Shown here in pieces: positions 41,626-55,158 of a DNA stretch of 64,000 bases (its first letter is position 1; the number at the start of each line of letters is the position of its first letter). Position numbers and translations under genes: made by a program. The notes under the pieces were generated by a model that was given only the letters and a program-made list of their open reading frames with translations, did no database searches and was not told the DNA's origin. Source of the stretch: Xenopus tropicalis (lineage: Eukaryota; Chordata; Amphibia; Anura; Pipidae); contig NC_030683.2 in the NCBI RefSeq assembly GCF_000004195.4, positions 540,681 through 604,680 of the forward strand. The letters are read 5' to 3'.

Positions 41626-44600
41626 TGAGGAACCCCCTACCCAACATCCCCCGGCAGGGCATTCCCCAACCCCCTCACTGCCCTCACCGTGAGGAACCCC
41701 CTACCCAACATCCCCCACCCGGCAGGGCATTCCCCAACCCCTCACTGCCCTCACCGTGAGGAACCCCCTACCCAACATCCCCCGGCAGGGCATTCCCCAA
41801 CCGCCTCACTGCCCTCACCGTGAGAACCCCCTAACCCAACATTCCCCCGGCAGGGCATTCCCCAACCCCCTCACTGCCACTCACCGTGAGGAACCCCCTA
41901 CCCAACATCCCCAGGCAGGGCATTCCCCAACCCCCTCACTGCCCTCACCGTGAGGAACCCCCCTACCCAACATCCCCCGGCAGGGCATTCCCCAAACCCC
42001 CTCACTGCCCTCACCGTGAGGAACCCCCTACCCAACATCCCCCGGCCAGGGCATTCCCAACCCCCTCACTGCCCTCACCGTGAGGAAACCCCCTACCCCA
42101 ACATCCCCCGGCAGGGCATTCCCCAACCCCCCTCACTGCCCAGGAGGAACCCCCTACCCAACATTCCCCGGCAGGGCATCCCAACCCCTCACTGCCCTCA
42201 CCTGAGGAACCCCCTACCCAACATCCCCCGGCAGGGCATCCCCAACCCCCTCACTGCCCTCACCGTGAGGAACCCCCTACCCAACATCCCCCGGCAGGGC
42301 ATTCCCCCAACCCCCTCACTGCCCTCACCGTGAGGAACCCCCTACCCAACATCCCCCGGCAGGGCATTCCCCAACCCCCTCACTGCCCTCACCGTGAGGA
42401 ACCCCCTACCCAACATCCCCCGGCCAGGGCATTCCCCAACCCCCTCACTGCCCTCACCGTGAGGAACCCCCTACCCAACATCCCCCGGCAGGGCATTCCC
42501 CAACCCCTCACTGCCCTCACCGTGAGGAACCCCCCTACCCAAACATCCCCCGGCAGGGCATTCCCCAACCCCCTCACTGCCCTCACCGTGAGGAACCCCC
42601 TACCCCAACATCCCCCGGCAGGGCATTCCCCAACCCCCTCACTGCCCTCACCGTGAGGAACCCCCTCCCACATCCCCCGGCAGGCATCCCCAACCCCTCA
42701 CTGCCCCACCGTGAGGAACCCCACCACATCCCCCGGCAGGGCATCCCCAACCCCCTCACTGCCTCACCGTGAGGAACCCCCTACCCAACATCCCCCGGCA
42801 GGGCATCCCCAACCCCCTCACTGCCCTCACCGTGAGGAACCCCCTACCCAACATCCCCCGGCAGGGCATTCCCCAACCCCCTCACTGCCCTCACCGTGAG
42901 GAACCCCCTACCCAACATCCCCGGCAGGGCATTCCCCAACCCCCTCACTGCCCTCACCGTGAGGAACCCCCTACCCAACATCCCCCGGCAGGGCATTCCC
43001 CAACCCCCTCACTGCCCTCACCGTGAGGAACCCCCTACCCAACATCCCCCGCAGTAGGGAATCCCCCATCCTCCTCACTGCCCTCACCGTGAGGAACCCC
43101 CTACCCAACATCCCCCGGCAGGGCATTCCCCAACCCCCTCACTGCCCTCACCGTGAGGAACCCCCTACCCAACATCCCCCGGCAGGGCATTCCCCAACCC
43201 CCTCACTGCCCTCACCGTGAGGAACCCCCTACCCAACATCCCCCGGCAGGGCATTCCCCAACCCTCACTGCCCTCACCGTGAGGAACCCCCTACCCAACA
43301 TCCCCCGGCAGGGCATTCCCCAACCCCCTCACTGCCCTCACCGTGAGGAACCCCCTACCCAACATCCCCCGGCAGGGCATTCCCCAACCCCCTCACTGCC
43401 CTCACCGTGAGGAACCCCCTACCCAACATCCCCGGCAGGGCATCCACCAACCCCCTCACTGCCCTCACCGTGAGGAACCCCCTACCCAACATCCCCCGGC
43501 AGGGCATTCCCCAACCCCCTCACTGCCCTCACCGTGAGGAACCCCCTACCCAACATCCCCCGGCAGGGCATTCCCCAACCCCCTCACTGCCCTCACCGTG
43601 AGGAACCCCCTACCCAACATCCCCCGGCAGGGCATTCCCCAACCCCCTCACTGCCCTCACCGTGAGGAACCCCCTACCCAACATCCCCCGGCAGGGGCAT
43701 TCCCCGACCCCCTCACTGCCCTCACCGTGAGGAACCCCTACCCAACATCCCCCGGCAGGGCATTCCCCAACCCCCTCACTGCCCTCACCGTGAGGAACCC
43801 CCTACCCAACATCCCCCAGTAGGGAATCCCCAACCCCCTCACTGCCCTCACCGTGAGGAACCCCCTACCCAACATCCCCCGGCAGGGCATTCCCCAACCC
43901 CCTCACTGCCCTCACCGTGAGGAACCCCCTACCCAACATCCCCCGGCAGGGCATTCCCCAACCCCCTCACTGCCCTCACCGTGAGGAACCCCCTACCCAA
44001 CATCCCCCGGCAGGGCATTCCCCAACCCCCTCACCGTGAGGAACCCCCTACCCAACATCCCCCGGCAGGGCATTCCCCAACCCCCTCACTGCCCTCACCG
44101 TGAGGAACCCCCTACCCAACATCCCCCGGCAGGGCATTCCCCGACCCCCTCACTGCCCTCACCGTGAGGAACCCCCTACCCAACATCCCCCGGCAGGGCA
44201 TTCCCCAACCCCCTCACTGCCCTCACCGTGAGGAACCCCCTACCCAACATCCCCCGGCAGGGCATTCCCCAACCCCCTCACCGTGAGGAACCCCCTACCC
44301 AACATCCCCCGGCAGGGCATTCCCCAACCCCCTCACTGCCCTCACCGTGAGGAACCCCCTACCCAACATCCCCCGGCAGGGCATTCCCCGACCCCCTCAC
44401 TGCCCTCACCGTGAGGAACCCCCTACCCAACATCCCCCGGCAGGGCATTCCCCAACCCCCTCACTGCCCTCACCGTGAGGAACCCCCTACCCAACATCCC
44501 CCGGCAGGGCATTCCCCAACCCCCTCACTGCCCTCACCGTGAGGAACCCCCTACCCAACATCCCCCAGTAGGGAATCCCCCAACCCCCTCACTGCCCTCA

Positions 44601-44672
44601 CCGTGAGGAACCCCCTACCCAACATCCCCCAGTAGGGAATCCCCCAACCCCCTCACTGCCCTCACCCTTATT
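41626..44672 (-). repeat. 61-65 bp minisatellite derived from LINE coding sequence, about 49 copies
   Basis: Unit: ctcaccgtgaggaaccccct, acccaacatcccccggcagg, gcattccccaaccccctcac, tgcc. On the minus strand it reads RGFLTVRAVRGLGNALPGDV, the same unit as 18732-19550. Copies left of about 42770 have many one-base changes in C/G/A run length. Copies from about 43800 to 44560 are nearly identical, with two shortened copies (around 44030 and 44280) and a cagtagggaatccc variant. Confidence 0.96.
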
Positions 44673-44700
44673 TCTTTGAATTTTGTCATGGCCCTTCTGA

Positions 44701-45050
44701 AACCAAGTCACCTGTGGCCAGAATGAACCTGCTATTTATAGATCTGGAAAGCTAAGCAGGATTTAACCTGGTCAGTGCTTGGAAGGGAGACCTCTGCGTA
44801 CAACAGGTCTCTTGACTTTTTGAATTCTGTCATGGCCCTTTTGACTTTAGCTTCCCGCCTTTTTCAACTTTGATTCTCTCTCTTGACTTTTATACTTTTC
44901 CAAAGTATTTCAAAATTTTTCTACCAAGTTTGATGTGACCCGAATGAGCCTGATCTTGATAGATCTGGAAAGCTAAGCAGGGCTTGACCTGGTCAGTACA
45001 TGGAATGGAGACTGCTGCGTATACCAGGTTTCTGCACAGCAAATATGAGA
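44701..45050 (+). repeat. 5S-rRNA-like repeats, two copies in plus orientation
   Basis: The copies are at about 44701-44812 and 44922-45032. Each reads (g)aatga.cctg, then tagatctggaaagctaagca, acctggtcagt, ggaa.ggaga and, in the second copy, tgcgtataccaggt, matching frog 5S RNA from about base 25 to the 3' end. The A-box/C-box spacing is kept. The spacer includes tttgaattttgtcatggccc. The next unit, starting near 45045, has the opposite orientation. Confidence 0.75.
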
Positions 45051-45074
45051 AAGGTGGCAAGAGTTAAGAGACCT

Positions 45075-46604
45075 GGGGCCTGATTCACTAAAGGGCGATA
45101 AAAATTATCGCACGCTTTTTCGCGTTAAAAAACGCAAAATAATTTGCGCGCGATTCACCATAGTATTATCACGTGCGAAAAATCGCCATTTTCGCATGGG
45201 GTATTTCTCACACTAGTTTTACCGTTTTGCGTTAATTTCCGCGCTGAAAAGAATACGATCGCATGATTCACTATAACTTTTGCGCGCTAAATATCGCATT
45301 CGGCTATGCGAAAATTAACCCCTACTACAGGCAGGCGATAATTATACAAAAGTACAGTAAATGATTTTTTGCAATAAAATATGGACTTACAGTGTTATTT
45401 ATTCAGTGTGTGTTTCCCTCAGAGTGACGCAGCCGCCAGTTTGCAGCGAAATGGTCATTTTTAATACAGTAATTTTCTGCAAGTATTGGCGTGTATGGCT
45501 AACATGGCGTGCGTTCATTTGCGCAACTTTTTCTATTTGGCTACAAGTGATGAAATGTTTCGCCAGACATGGATTCGCAGCGAATTTTTGGACGTGCGTT
45601 GAATTTTTTCGCGGCGGATTTTTTCATGCGTTTCGCAAAACAATCCGCCAATGGCAAAACGCATGAAAAAATTCGCCACACAAAAATTCACCGCACATCC
45701 AAAAATTGATACAAGTGTCAAAAAATAATAGTCACGGGCAACAATTTTTTTGCCCGCACAACATTTTTGCCGTTTCGGGGATCTTTCGAAAGATTTGCTA
45801 ATTTTTCACTAAAGAAACCAGAACACATTTGCTCATCACTAGTGGCTACTATTTATATGCATCTACTATTTATATGCTACTATTTATATGCTACTATTTA
45901 TATGCTACCATTTATATGCTACTATTTATATGATACTATTTATATGCTACTATTTATATGCATCTACTATTTATATGCATCTACTATTTATATGCTACCA
46001 TTTATATGCTACCATTTATATGCTACTATTTATATGCTACTATTTATATGCATCTACTATTTATATGCATCTACTATTTATATGCTACCATTTATATGCT
46101 ACTATTTATATGCTACTATTTATATGCATCTACTATTTATATGCATCTACTATTTATATGCTACTATTTATATGCATCTACTATTTATATGCTACCATTT
46201 ATATGCTACTATTTATATGCTACTATTTATATGCATCTACTATTTATATGCATCTACTATTTATATGCTACCATTTATATGCTACCATTTATATGCTACC
46301 ATTTATATGCTACCATTTATATGTGGCTAATATTTATATACACCATTTATATGCTTCGACAATTTTTATACACTATTTCTATGCTACCATTCATATGCGG
46401 CGATTATTCGCGTAATTTAGCGCATGTACCGGCAAATACCACATTGAAATAGTCTTTCGCGAGTAAAATAACGCATGCAATAAAAAAGTGCGAGTATGCT
46501 TATAGTGAATCGTGCGAAAAATCGCCAAAATTAAGCCGCGGTAAAAATTTTAGCGCACAATAAGAATAGCGCACGTTTTATCGCCCTTTAGTGAATCAGG
46601 CCCC
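45075..46604. mobile_element. 1.53-kb non-autonomous DNA transposon with 29-bp terminal inverted repeats
   Basis: Both ends read GGGGCCTGATTCACTAAAGG followed by GCGATAAAA (29 identical bases, inverted). The subterminal parts are also inverted copies (gtgcgaaaaatcgcc on both sides). The interior holds a hairpin-rich gcgaattttt/aaaaattcgcc segment (45570-45690) and an AT-rich minisatellite. It sits inside a 5S-like unit: joining the flanks restores the repeat's usual gagttaagagacctgctgt, with a possible CTG duplication. No transposase frame. Superfamily not assigned. Confidence 0.85.
45846..46333. repeat. 14/17-bp AT-rich minisatellite inside the transposon
   Basis: Units are ctactatttatatg (14 bp), with accatt variants, and catctactatttatatg (17 bp). 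Open frames of the ICYYLYATIYM type are repeat artefacts. Confidence 0.95.
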
Positions 46605-48790
46605 TGCTGTCTACCTTCCATATACTTGGATTGAATTACATATGTAGTTGGGGAGATGGGGAGTAAGTGAATGAAATACATATTTCTGTGCTTTATCTTT
46701 ATATATTGAGTAATCTTTAAATAAGGTTACAATTGTCCATTGATTGTTTTAATTTTGATTTGGATTTTTTGGTTTAGTTTATTTCAGCCTGACTAAGGAA
46801 AGGGTTAATGTGCTAATGACTGTTTTCGGTCTGGGTTCCTTGGTTTAGTGTATTTTAGCCTAATATTTGAGTCCAATCAGGAAAGGGTTAATGTGCCTTA
46901 ATCAATGTGGAGGGAGAAGTATAAATGAGAGAGGGAGAGCCTAGCGATCATGTTGTTCAGATTGTTTTTTTAATTCCTATGAGTTTAAATTATAGGTTTG
47001 TTAACTGTTTCATAATTTATCCAATAATCAATTCGATTTAGTATACTTGTAATGATCAATGAATTCCTGTCGGTACTGCTAATTATTTTTAATTGTATAT
47101 ATTCTCATCTCCTTTTTAATTATTGTGTATTAATATATGGGAATGAATTATTGTAATTTTATTACTTATCTCATTTTCTCTGTCACTGTCTGCACTTTTT
47201 GTTTTTGATCCACTGATTATTGTAACATTTCTTAATAAAGATTAATTGATTAACTTTATCTGACACGGGTGTTTTGTGAGCGCCAACTCTGTTGTTATTT
47301 ACTGTTTGAAACACTAGGGGATTCGTTGGAGGATGGCTGCTCTGTGATATATTGAATCACTAATTAAATCACATTCTGGTGGTGTTTTTTTTTTTCTCCT
47401 CTCTTGAATTTATCTATTTAGCGCGGGTACGGATTCAATACATTACCTTCCATATACTAACCAGGTTCAGTCCTGGTAAGCTTTTCAGATCTATCAAGAT
47501 CAGGTTCATTTGGGCCACAGGTGACTTGGTTGAAATGTTTTGAAATACTTTGGCAAAGTGTAAATCTCAAGAGAGAGAATCAAAGTTGAGAAAGGCGGCA
47601 AGCTAAAACCAAAAGGGCCATTACAGAATTCAAAGAGTTAAGAGACCTAGCATACACAGGCACACTCACTTCAATGGACTGATTGTGAATGGTGAGGCCG
47701 CAGGTGATTTGGCTGAAAAAAATTGAAATACTTTGGCAAATGTAAAAGTCCGGAGAAAGAATCAAAGTTCAGAAAGGCAGCAAGCTAAATTTAATGTTAG
47801 AAGACCTTTGTTATGCAACTGTGTCCCTTCCAAGCACTGACCAGGGCAAGTCCTGCTTAGCTTTCCAGATCTATCAAGATCAGGCTCATTCGGGCCACAG
47901 GTGACTTGGTTGTAAGTGCTTGAAAACTTTGGCAAAGTGTAAAAATCCAGAGAAAGAATCAAAGCTGAGAAAGGCAGCAAGCTAAAGTCAAAAGGGCCAT
48001 GACAGAATTCAAAAAGTTAAGAGACATGTTGTACGCAGAGGTCTCCCTTCCAAGCACTGACCAAAGCAAGCCCTGCTTAGCGTTCTAGATCTATCAAGAT
48101 CAGGTTCATTCGGGCAACAGGTGACTTGGCTGAAAAAGTATGAAATACTTTGGCAATGTGTCAAAGTCCGGAGAAAGAATTAAAGTTGGAAAGGCGGCAA
48201 GCTAAAGTCAAAAGGGCCATGACAGAATTCATAGAGTTAAGAGACATGTTGTACACAGCGGTCTCCCTTCAAAGCACTGGCCAGGGTCAGCCCTGCTTAG
48301 CTTTTCAGATCTATCAACATCAGGCTCATTGAGGCCACAGAAGACTTTGGTAAAAAAGTTTGAAATACTTTGGCAAAGAGTTAAAGGCCGGAGAAAGAAT
48401 CAAAGTTGAGAAAGGCGGCAAGCTAAAGTCAAAATTTAAAGAGTTAAGAGACTTACTGTACACAGTGGTCTCCCTTCCAAGCACTGACCAGGGCAAGCCC
48501 TGCTTAGCTTTCCAGATCTACCAAGATCAGGTTCATTTGGGCCCCAGGTGACTTGGTCAAAGGTGTTTGAAATACTTTGGAAAAGTGTAAAAGTGAAGAG
48601 AGAGAATCAAAGTAGAGAAAGGCGGCAAGCTAAAGCCAAAAGGGCCATGACAGAATCCAAAGAGTTACGAGACCTGCTGTACGCAGCGGTCTCCCTTCAA
48701 ATACTAACCAAGGTCAGCCCTGCTTCGCTTTCGAGTTCAATCAAGACCAGGCTCATTTGGGCCACATGTGATTTGGTTTAAGAAAATTGA
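46605..48790 (-). repeat. 5S-rRNA-like tandem array, six minus-strand units, one split
   Basis: 5S-like segments (minus sense) lie at 46605-46626 joined to 47444-47532, then about 47811-47912, 48025-48133, 48245-48352, 48449-48555 and 48668-48780; units are 210-240 bp. The middle of each keeps gctaagcagggc, cctggtcagt and gcttggaagggagacc, the A-box, intermediate element and C-box of 5S genes. The spacers share the tttgaaatactttggcaaag block, the gagaaaggcggcaagctaaa block and the agggccatgacagaattc block. No copy has an intact 5S 5' half, so these are 5S-derived repeats and not rRNA genes. Confidence 0.78.
46627..47443. mobile_element. Unclassified 817-bp insertion with 15-bp target duplication
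   Basis: The sequence taccttccatatact is present at 46612-46626 and 47444-47458, and between them the 5S-like unit is interrupted. The insert contains gtataaatgagagagg and ttaataaagatt (TATA- and AATAAA-like) but no clear poly-A tail or LTR ends. The first and last bases show only weak inverted similarity (ggattgaatt). Confidence 0.65.
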
Positions 48791-48898
48791 AATATAGCAG
48801 ATGAGGGCGGGGTTTGTGCAATCACAGGTAAAGAGTGATGTACCAGGATTGGGGACTCACCTGACCCAACTGAGGCCCACGGAAACCTTTCTCATGGA

Positions 48899-49428
48899 TA
48901 GGGATGTAGCGAACCCGCGCAAAAATGTTCGCGAACCCGTTCGCGGACTTTCGCCAAAACTCGCGAATATTCGCGAACTTTGCGAACCCCATAGACTTCA
49001 ATGAGAAGGCGAACTTTAAAACCTAGAAAAGCCATTTCTGGCCAGAAAAATGATTTTAAAGTTGTTTAAAGGGTGCCACGACCTGGGCAGTGGCATGCAG
49101 GAGGGGGATCAAGGGCAAAAACTTCTCAGAAAAATACTTGTAAAAAAAAACGCCAAAAAAAAGCGCCAAAAAAAAAACGCAAAAAAAAAAAAAACGCAAA
49201 AAAATAACGCCAAAAAAAAAACGCAAGCTATTCCTATGTATATGCATAGGCGATAAAACGCGGCGGAAAAACGCGGCGGGAAAACCAAGGCAAAAAAACG
49301 CGGCGCCAAAAAAAAACGCGGCGAAACCAAAGTGGCGAACATCGGCAAAAGTCCGCGAATTTTCGCGAACGCGAACACCCGATGTTCGCGCGAATTAGTT
49401 CGCCGGCGAACAGTTCGCTACATCTCTA
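48899..49428 (+). mobile_element. hAT-type MITE, copy 2, with 8-bp target duplication
   Basis: The ends are TAGGGATGTAGCGAAC and its near-perfect inverted partner, TAGAGATGTAGCGAAC. The element is flanked by CTCATGGA at 48891-48898 and 49429-49436. 8-bp duplications and TAGGG ends fit the hAT superfamily. The interior has A-rich runs with aacgcc/acgcgg spacers. It is related to 15354-15882. Confidence 0.9.
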
Positions 49429-49436
49429 CTCATGGA

Positions 49437-49859
49437 TGGGAAGCTCAGGGACCTGGTTATCAAATTTTGAAAGTTTCTATGGATCTTATAATGTGTGGGA
49501 TTGCTATAGGCCTTGTGTTTAATATTATAACAAGGTGGATTTTGTTTTGCTTCAAATACAGTATTTCATCCAGAGGTTACATGGAGGGGCAGCTGAAGGG
49601 AGGCGCTCACCCATTTAGCTCCTGGATCAAATATACAACAGCCTCTCCTGATCAGCAGCCTTCTGTGTTTGGCCTTATCCATAGCAGGATCCCATTCCTG
49701 TATGAGCAGGGTAAGGAAGAACTTGCTGATTTAGATGGGAACCCAGAGAGGCAACTCTGTACTGCCACTGAACCTGTTATTAAGAAGCTGGTGAGCGGAG
49801 GAGATGTCTGGGTAAGGAGAGTGAGTATTTATGTTTGGGTATGAATAACAGGGAGGAAA
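49437..49859 (+). other. Possible 3' internal end of an LTR element
   Basis: Ends in a purine tract (agggaggaaa, 49850-49859) directly before the LTR start. A plus frame (to 49844) contains a hydrophobic stretch (GIAIGLVFNIITRWILFCF) and SSWIKYTTASPDQQPSVF, which I do not recognise. It could be the end of an element ORF or chance. Confidence 0.35.
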
Positions 49860-50276
49860 TGTGAAAGAAATTAGAAACCATCTTGTTTCCTTTACTCCAT
49901 CTTGTTCATATTATTTAATATTCAAGGGTTTCGAAATATGATTAAGTTAATTTTCTGTTAAAAAGATGAGTTTTTCTGATTCCGCCTGACAGAGGGTCCT
50001 CAAATGTCCTTAAGGCTCCTCCACCCTTTGTATTTGTACAACTGAGGGGCCTTGTTGTGTTGGCCAACTGGGCCCCGCTGCCTGTTCTGCTTTAGAGACA
50101 ACAGAGATAACTACTGATAAGAGTGTTTCAGAGCAAACTGTATTAGGGGCATGTCTTGTGACAGTCGTCAGAGTCTCAAATTGGAGACAGCTCCGTCATT
50201 CTATCCGTCATACTCTCTTCCTATGAATAAACGTATCTACAATCAAACTGGCCTCTCCAAAAGCCTCACTTTAACA
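49860..50276 (+). mobile_element. Probable LTR (417 bp)
   Basis: Starts TGTGAAAG and ends CTTTAACA, with inverted ends matching 7 of 8. It contains AATAAA at 50226-50231 near the end and is preceded by a polypurine tract, as expected for a 3' LTR. No 5' LTR, primer site or matching target duplication was found. Confidence 0.5.
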
Positions 50277-51406
50277 TGATAGAGAAACACATGGAAATAT
50301 CAAGCCTTATAGGTCCTCACTGAGCTGAATGTAGTGTGACTGAGAGAGAGTGTGGGGATGTTAATGTTCACTTAGACTGCAAGCTCTGCAGGCAAGGACC
50401 TCTTTTTTACCACATGGTATGTGAGTGAGACACACAAAATTATATTGGTGAGGATTTCATTCTCTTTGTAGTGTTTGATCCAACTGCCCTCCATTGGGCA
50501 TTTACTCACCTCAGTGCCCATATTATGCCCATACACACACGCAGGCTCCTTATACCAATGGGAACTCATTTACTGAAACTTTGTTGCCAGCCATTACCCA
50601 TAATTAGCCATATAGCACTGCTTTAGATTTCCTCAAACACTGGGAAAGCTGAGAGACCTTAGGGGTCAGTAACACAAGCCCAGTTGCAGTTGGGCAACTT
50701 TAGGCGCAGTCGTGGTGCAATATAATGCCTTTCATTAAAGCTACTTGGGTATAAAGCAAATTTGTGCCCTCCCGCATTGTTGTGTTCAGCTCCACTGGTT
50801 CTGTAGAACTTTCTCCTGCGAATCACATGTAGTGCCCCCATAGAAACAAGGGAACCCTTCAGCTCCCCAACCACAAAGGGTCCCACCATGGGATTTGTCA
50901 ATCTACGCAGTGAACTTGTGCCTAGAGAATTGGGCACAGAGGTACCTAAACCCGTTTCTTGCATTTTGTGTGTATTTGTGCCAACTGTACTGGCACCCAC
51001 CGAGTCTTTCTGCTGTGCCACAAGCCCTGCCCCCCCTGACCTGTTGGTTCCTCAGCTTCCCTTGATGAAACGGTGCCAGTATTTCTGCCCAATCAGAGAA
51101 GCAGCAGCTTTTCCCTGAAGCTAAAGTTCTATTGTGTCCCTTGGGATGGTGGGTATGTTGGGCCAGTCGGAGAAGCCCTAGATGCCCCCAAATCTCACTT
51201 CACCCAATTGTGAGCCTGGGGGTGACAATCATGTACCTAGGAGCTGGATGTACCTTTTGTATCTCTAAATAATGATCTGTGAGCCAGGAGTCAGCTCATT
51301 TAATACTGAATAGTGATTGGGTTGATGCTCACTTGTGCTTGTTGGTTCCTTTAAAACTCTTTAGAAAAAAAAATGGAATCGTGCACAAGATATGGGAAAT
51401 AATGAG
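50277..51406. other. Intergenic 3' of gene E
   Basis: No gene. A 120-codon minus frame (51021-50659) has no recognisable motif and ordinary noncoding composition. Confidence 0.4.
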
Positions 51407-51412
51407 TTTATT
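51407..51412 (-). other. Polyadenylation signal of trypsin gene E
   Basis: AATAAA on the minus strand, 6 bases past the stop at 51419-51421, identical to gene D. Confidence 0.75.
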
Positions 51413-51418
51413 AAGAAT

Positions 51419-54423
<3,005 letters not shown>

Positions 54424-54474
54424 GGTGGAGATGTACCAGAAGTATGTGGTGGTGATGATGGTGGAAGTATGTTG

Positions 54475-54482
54475 TATTTATA
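54475..54482 (-). promoter_or_regulatory. TATA box of trypsin gene E
   Basis: TATAAATA on the minus strand, 52 bases upstream of the ATG at 54423. Confidence 0.82.
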
Positions 54483-55158
54483 TGAGTCTGAGCGGATCGA
54501 TATTTCCTATAACTTATCGTCTATGTTGTTCCCCAAGATGGAAACATGTCCCAGCTGCCATATATAGAAAATAAACATCCAGCAGCCTATCAGTGACCTT
54601 GGTCTGGTTATGGAAACTGCATGAACAATATCTGCTCGTTGCCATATGGCCAATAATCAATTCCTCGGAGGTTATTTATGTTTTGAACTCACTGACTTAC
54701 AGGATCCCACAAAACTCACTGGAACTGATTTAACTCGTGGCCATTGGAAGGTTTCTATACGTCTCCATTTAACGTGATTAAAATAAATTTAACTGATACT
54801 AAATAGGTTTTTTTTCACAAAAAATGATTTTTTTGGCGAAAAAAAGAAATACCTTTTGGGTTAATCTAAAGCAACTGGACTTTCTGAGTAATCAATGAAG
54901 ATGTTTCACTCCTCATCTGAGCAGCTTCTTCAGTCCCACTGGTACGGGAAGCCCTCGGCATATAAGCTCCTCCGGTGCAACTCATAGAGACAGCGGTTAC
55001 TTGCGAAAGTTGCATGAATGGATGTGTGAAGTGTTCCGAGACCCCCGGGGTACAGATGTTAGAACAGCATTGTATGGAGCAGACGGGGTGTCGGAGGACC
55101 CCTGTTTAGGGATGGTTTCCCCACCTTAATATGAATGCCCTCTTTTACCTCTGCTTTC
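54483..55158. other. Upstream region of gene E with a Penelope-like terminal fragment
   Basis: The first part is the trypsin upstream region (the gcctatcagtgaccttg block is shared with D). From about 54890 to 55030 it carries a Penelope-like terminal sequence with a hammerhead-like motif, described separately. No gene. Confidence 0.45.
54897..54936 (-). ncRNA. Hammerhead-like motif of a Penelope-like element
   Basis: On the minus strand CUGAAGA (54933-54927) fits the CUGANGA core. It is followed by a stem GCUGCUC/GAGGAGU with one mismatch and one wobble, then GAAAC (54907-54903). All invariant core positions readable here are kept, though the outer stem is weak. Such motifs are known in the terminal repeats of Penelope-like retroelements. 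Confidence 0.45.

Noticed and set aside
41756..43822. Series of short Pro/His-rich plus-strand frames
   Set aside because: Antisense of the LINE-derived 62-bp array.
45767..46452. Tyr/Ile/Leu-rich hydrophobic frames that look like membrane proteins
   Set aside because: Product of the AT-rich 14/17-bp minisatellite inside a transposon.
44701..48790. Functional 5S rRNA genes
   Set aside because: The 5' half and terminal stem are too diverged; only the internal promoter region is 5S-like.
50659..51021. 120-codon minus frame upstream of gene E's 3' end
   Set aside because: No motif, promoter or splice context and composition like the surrounding noncoding DNA.
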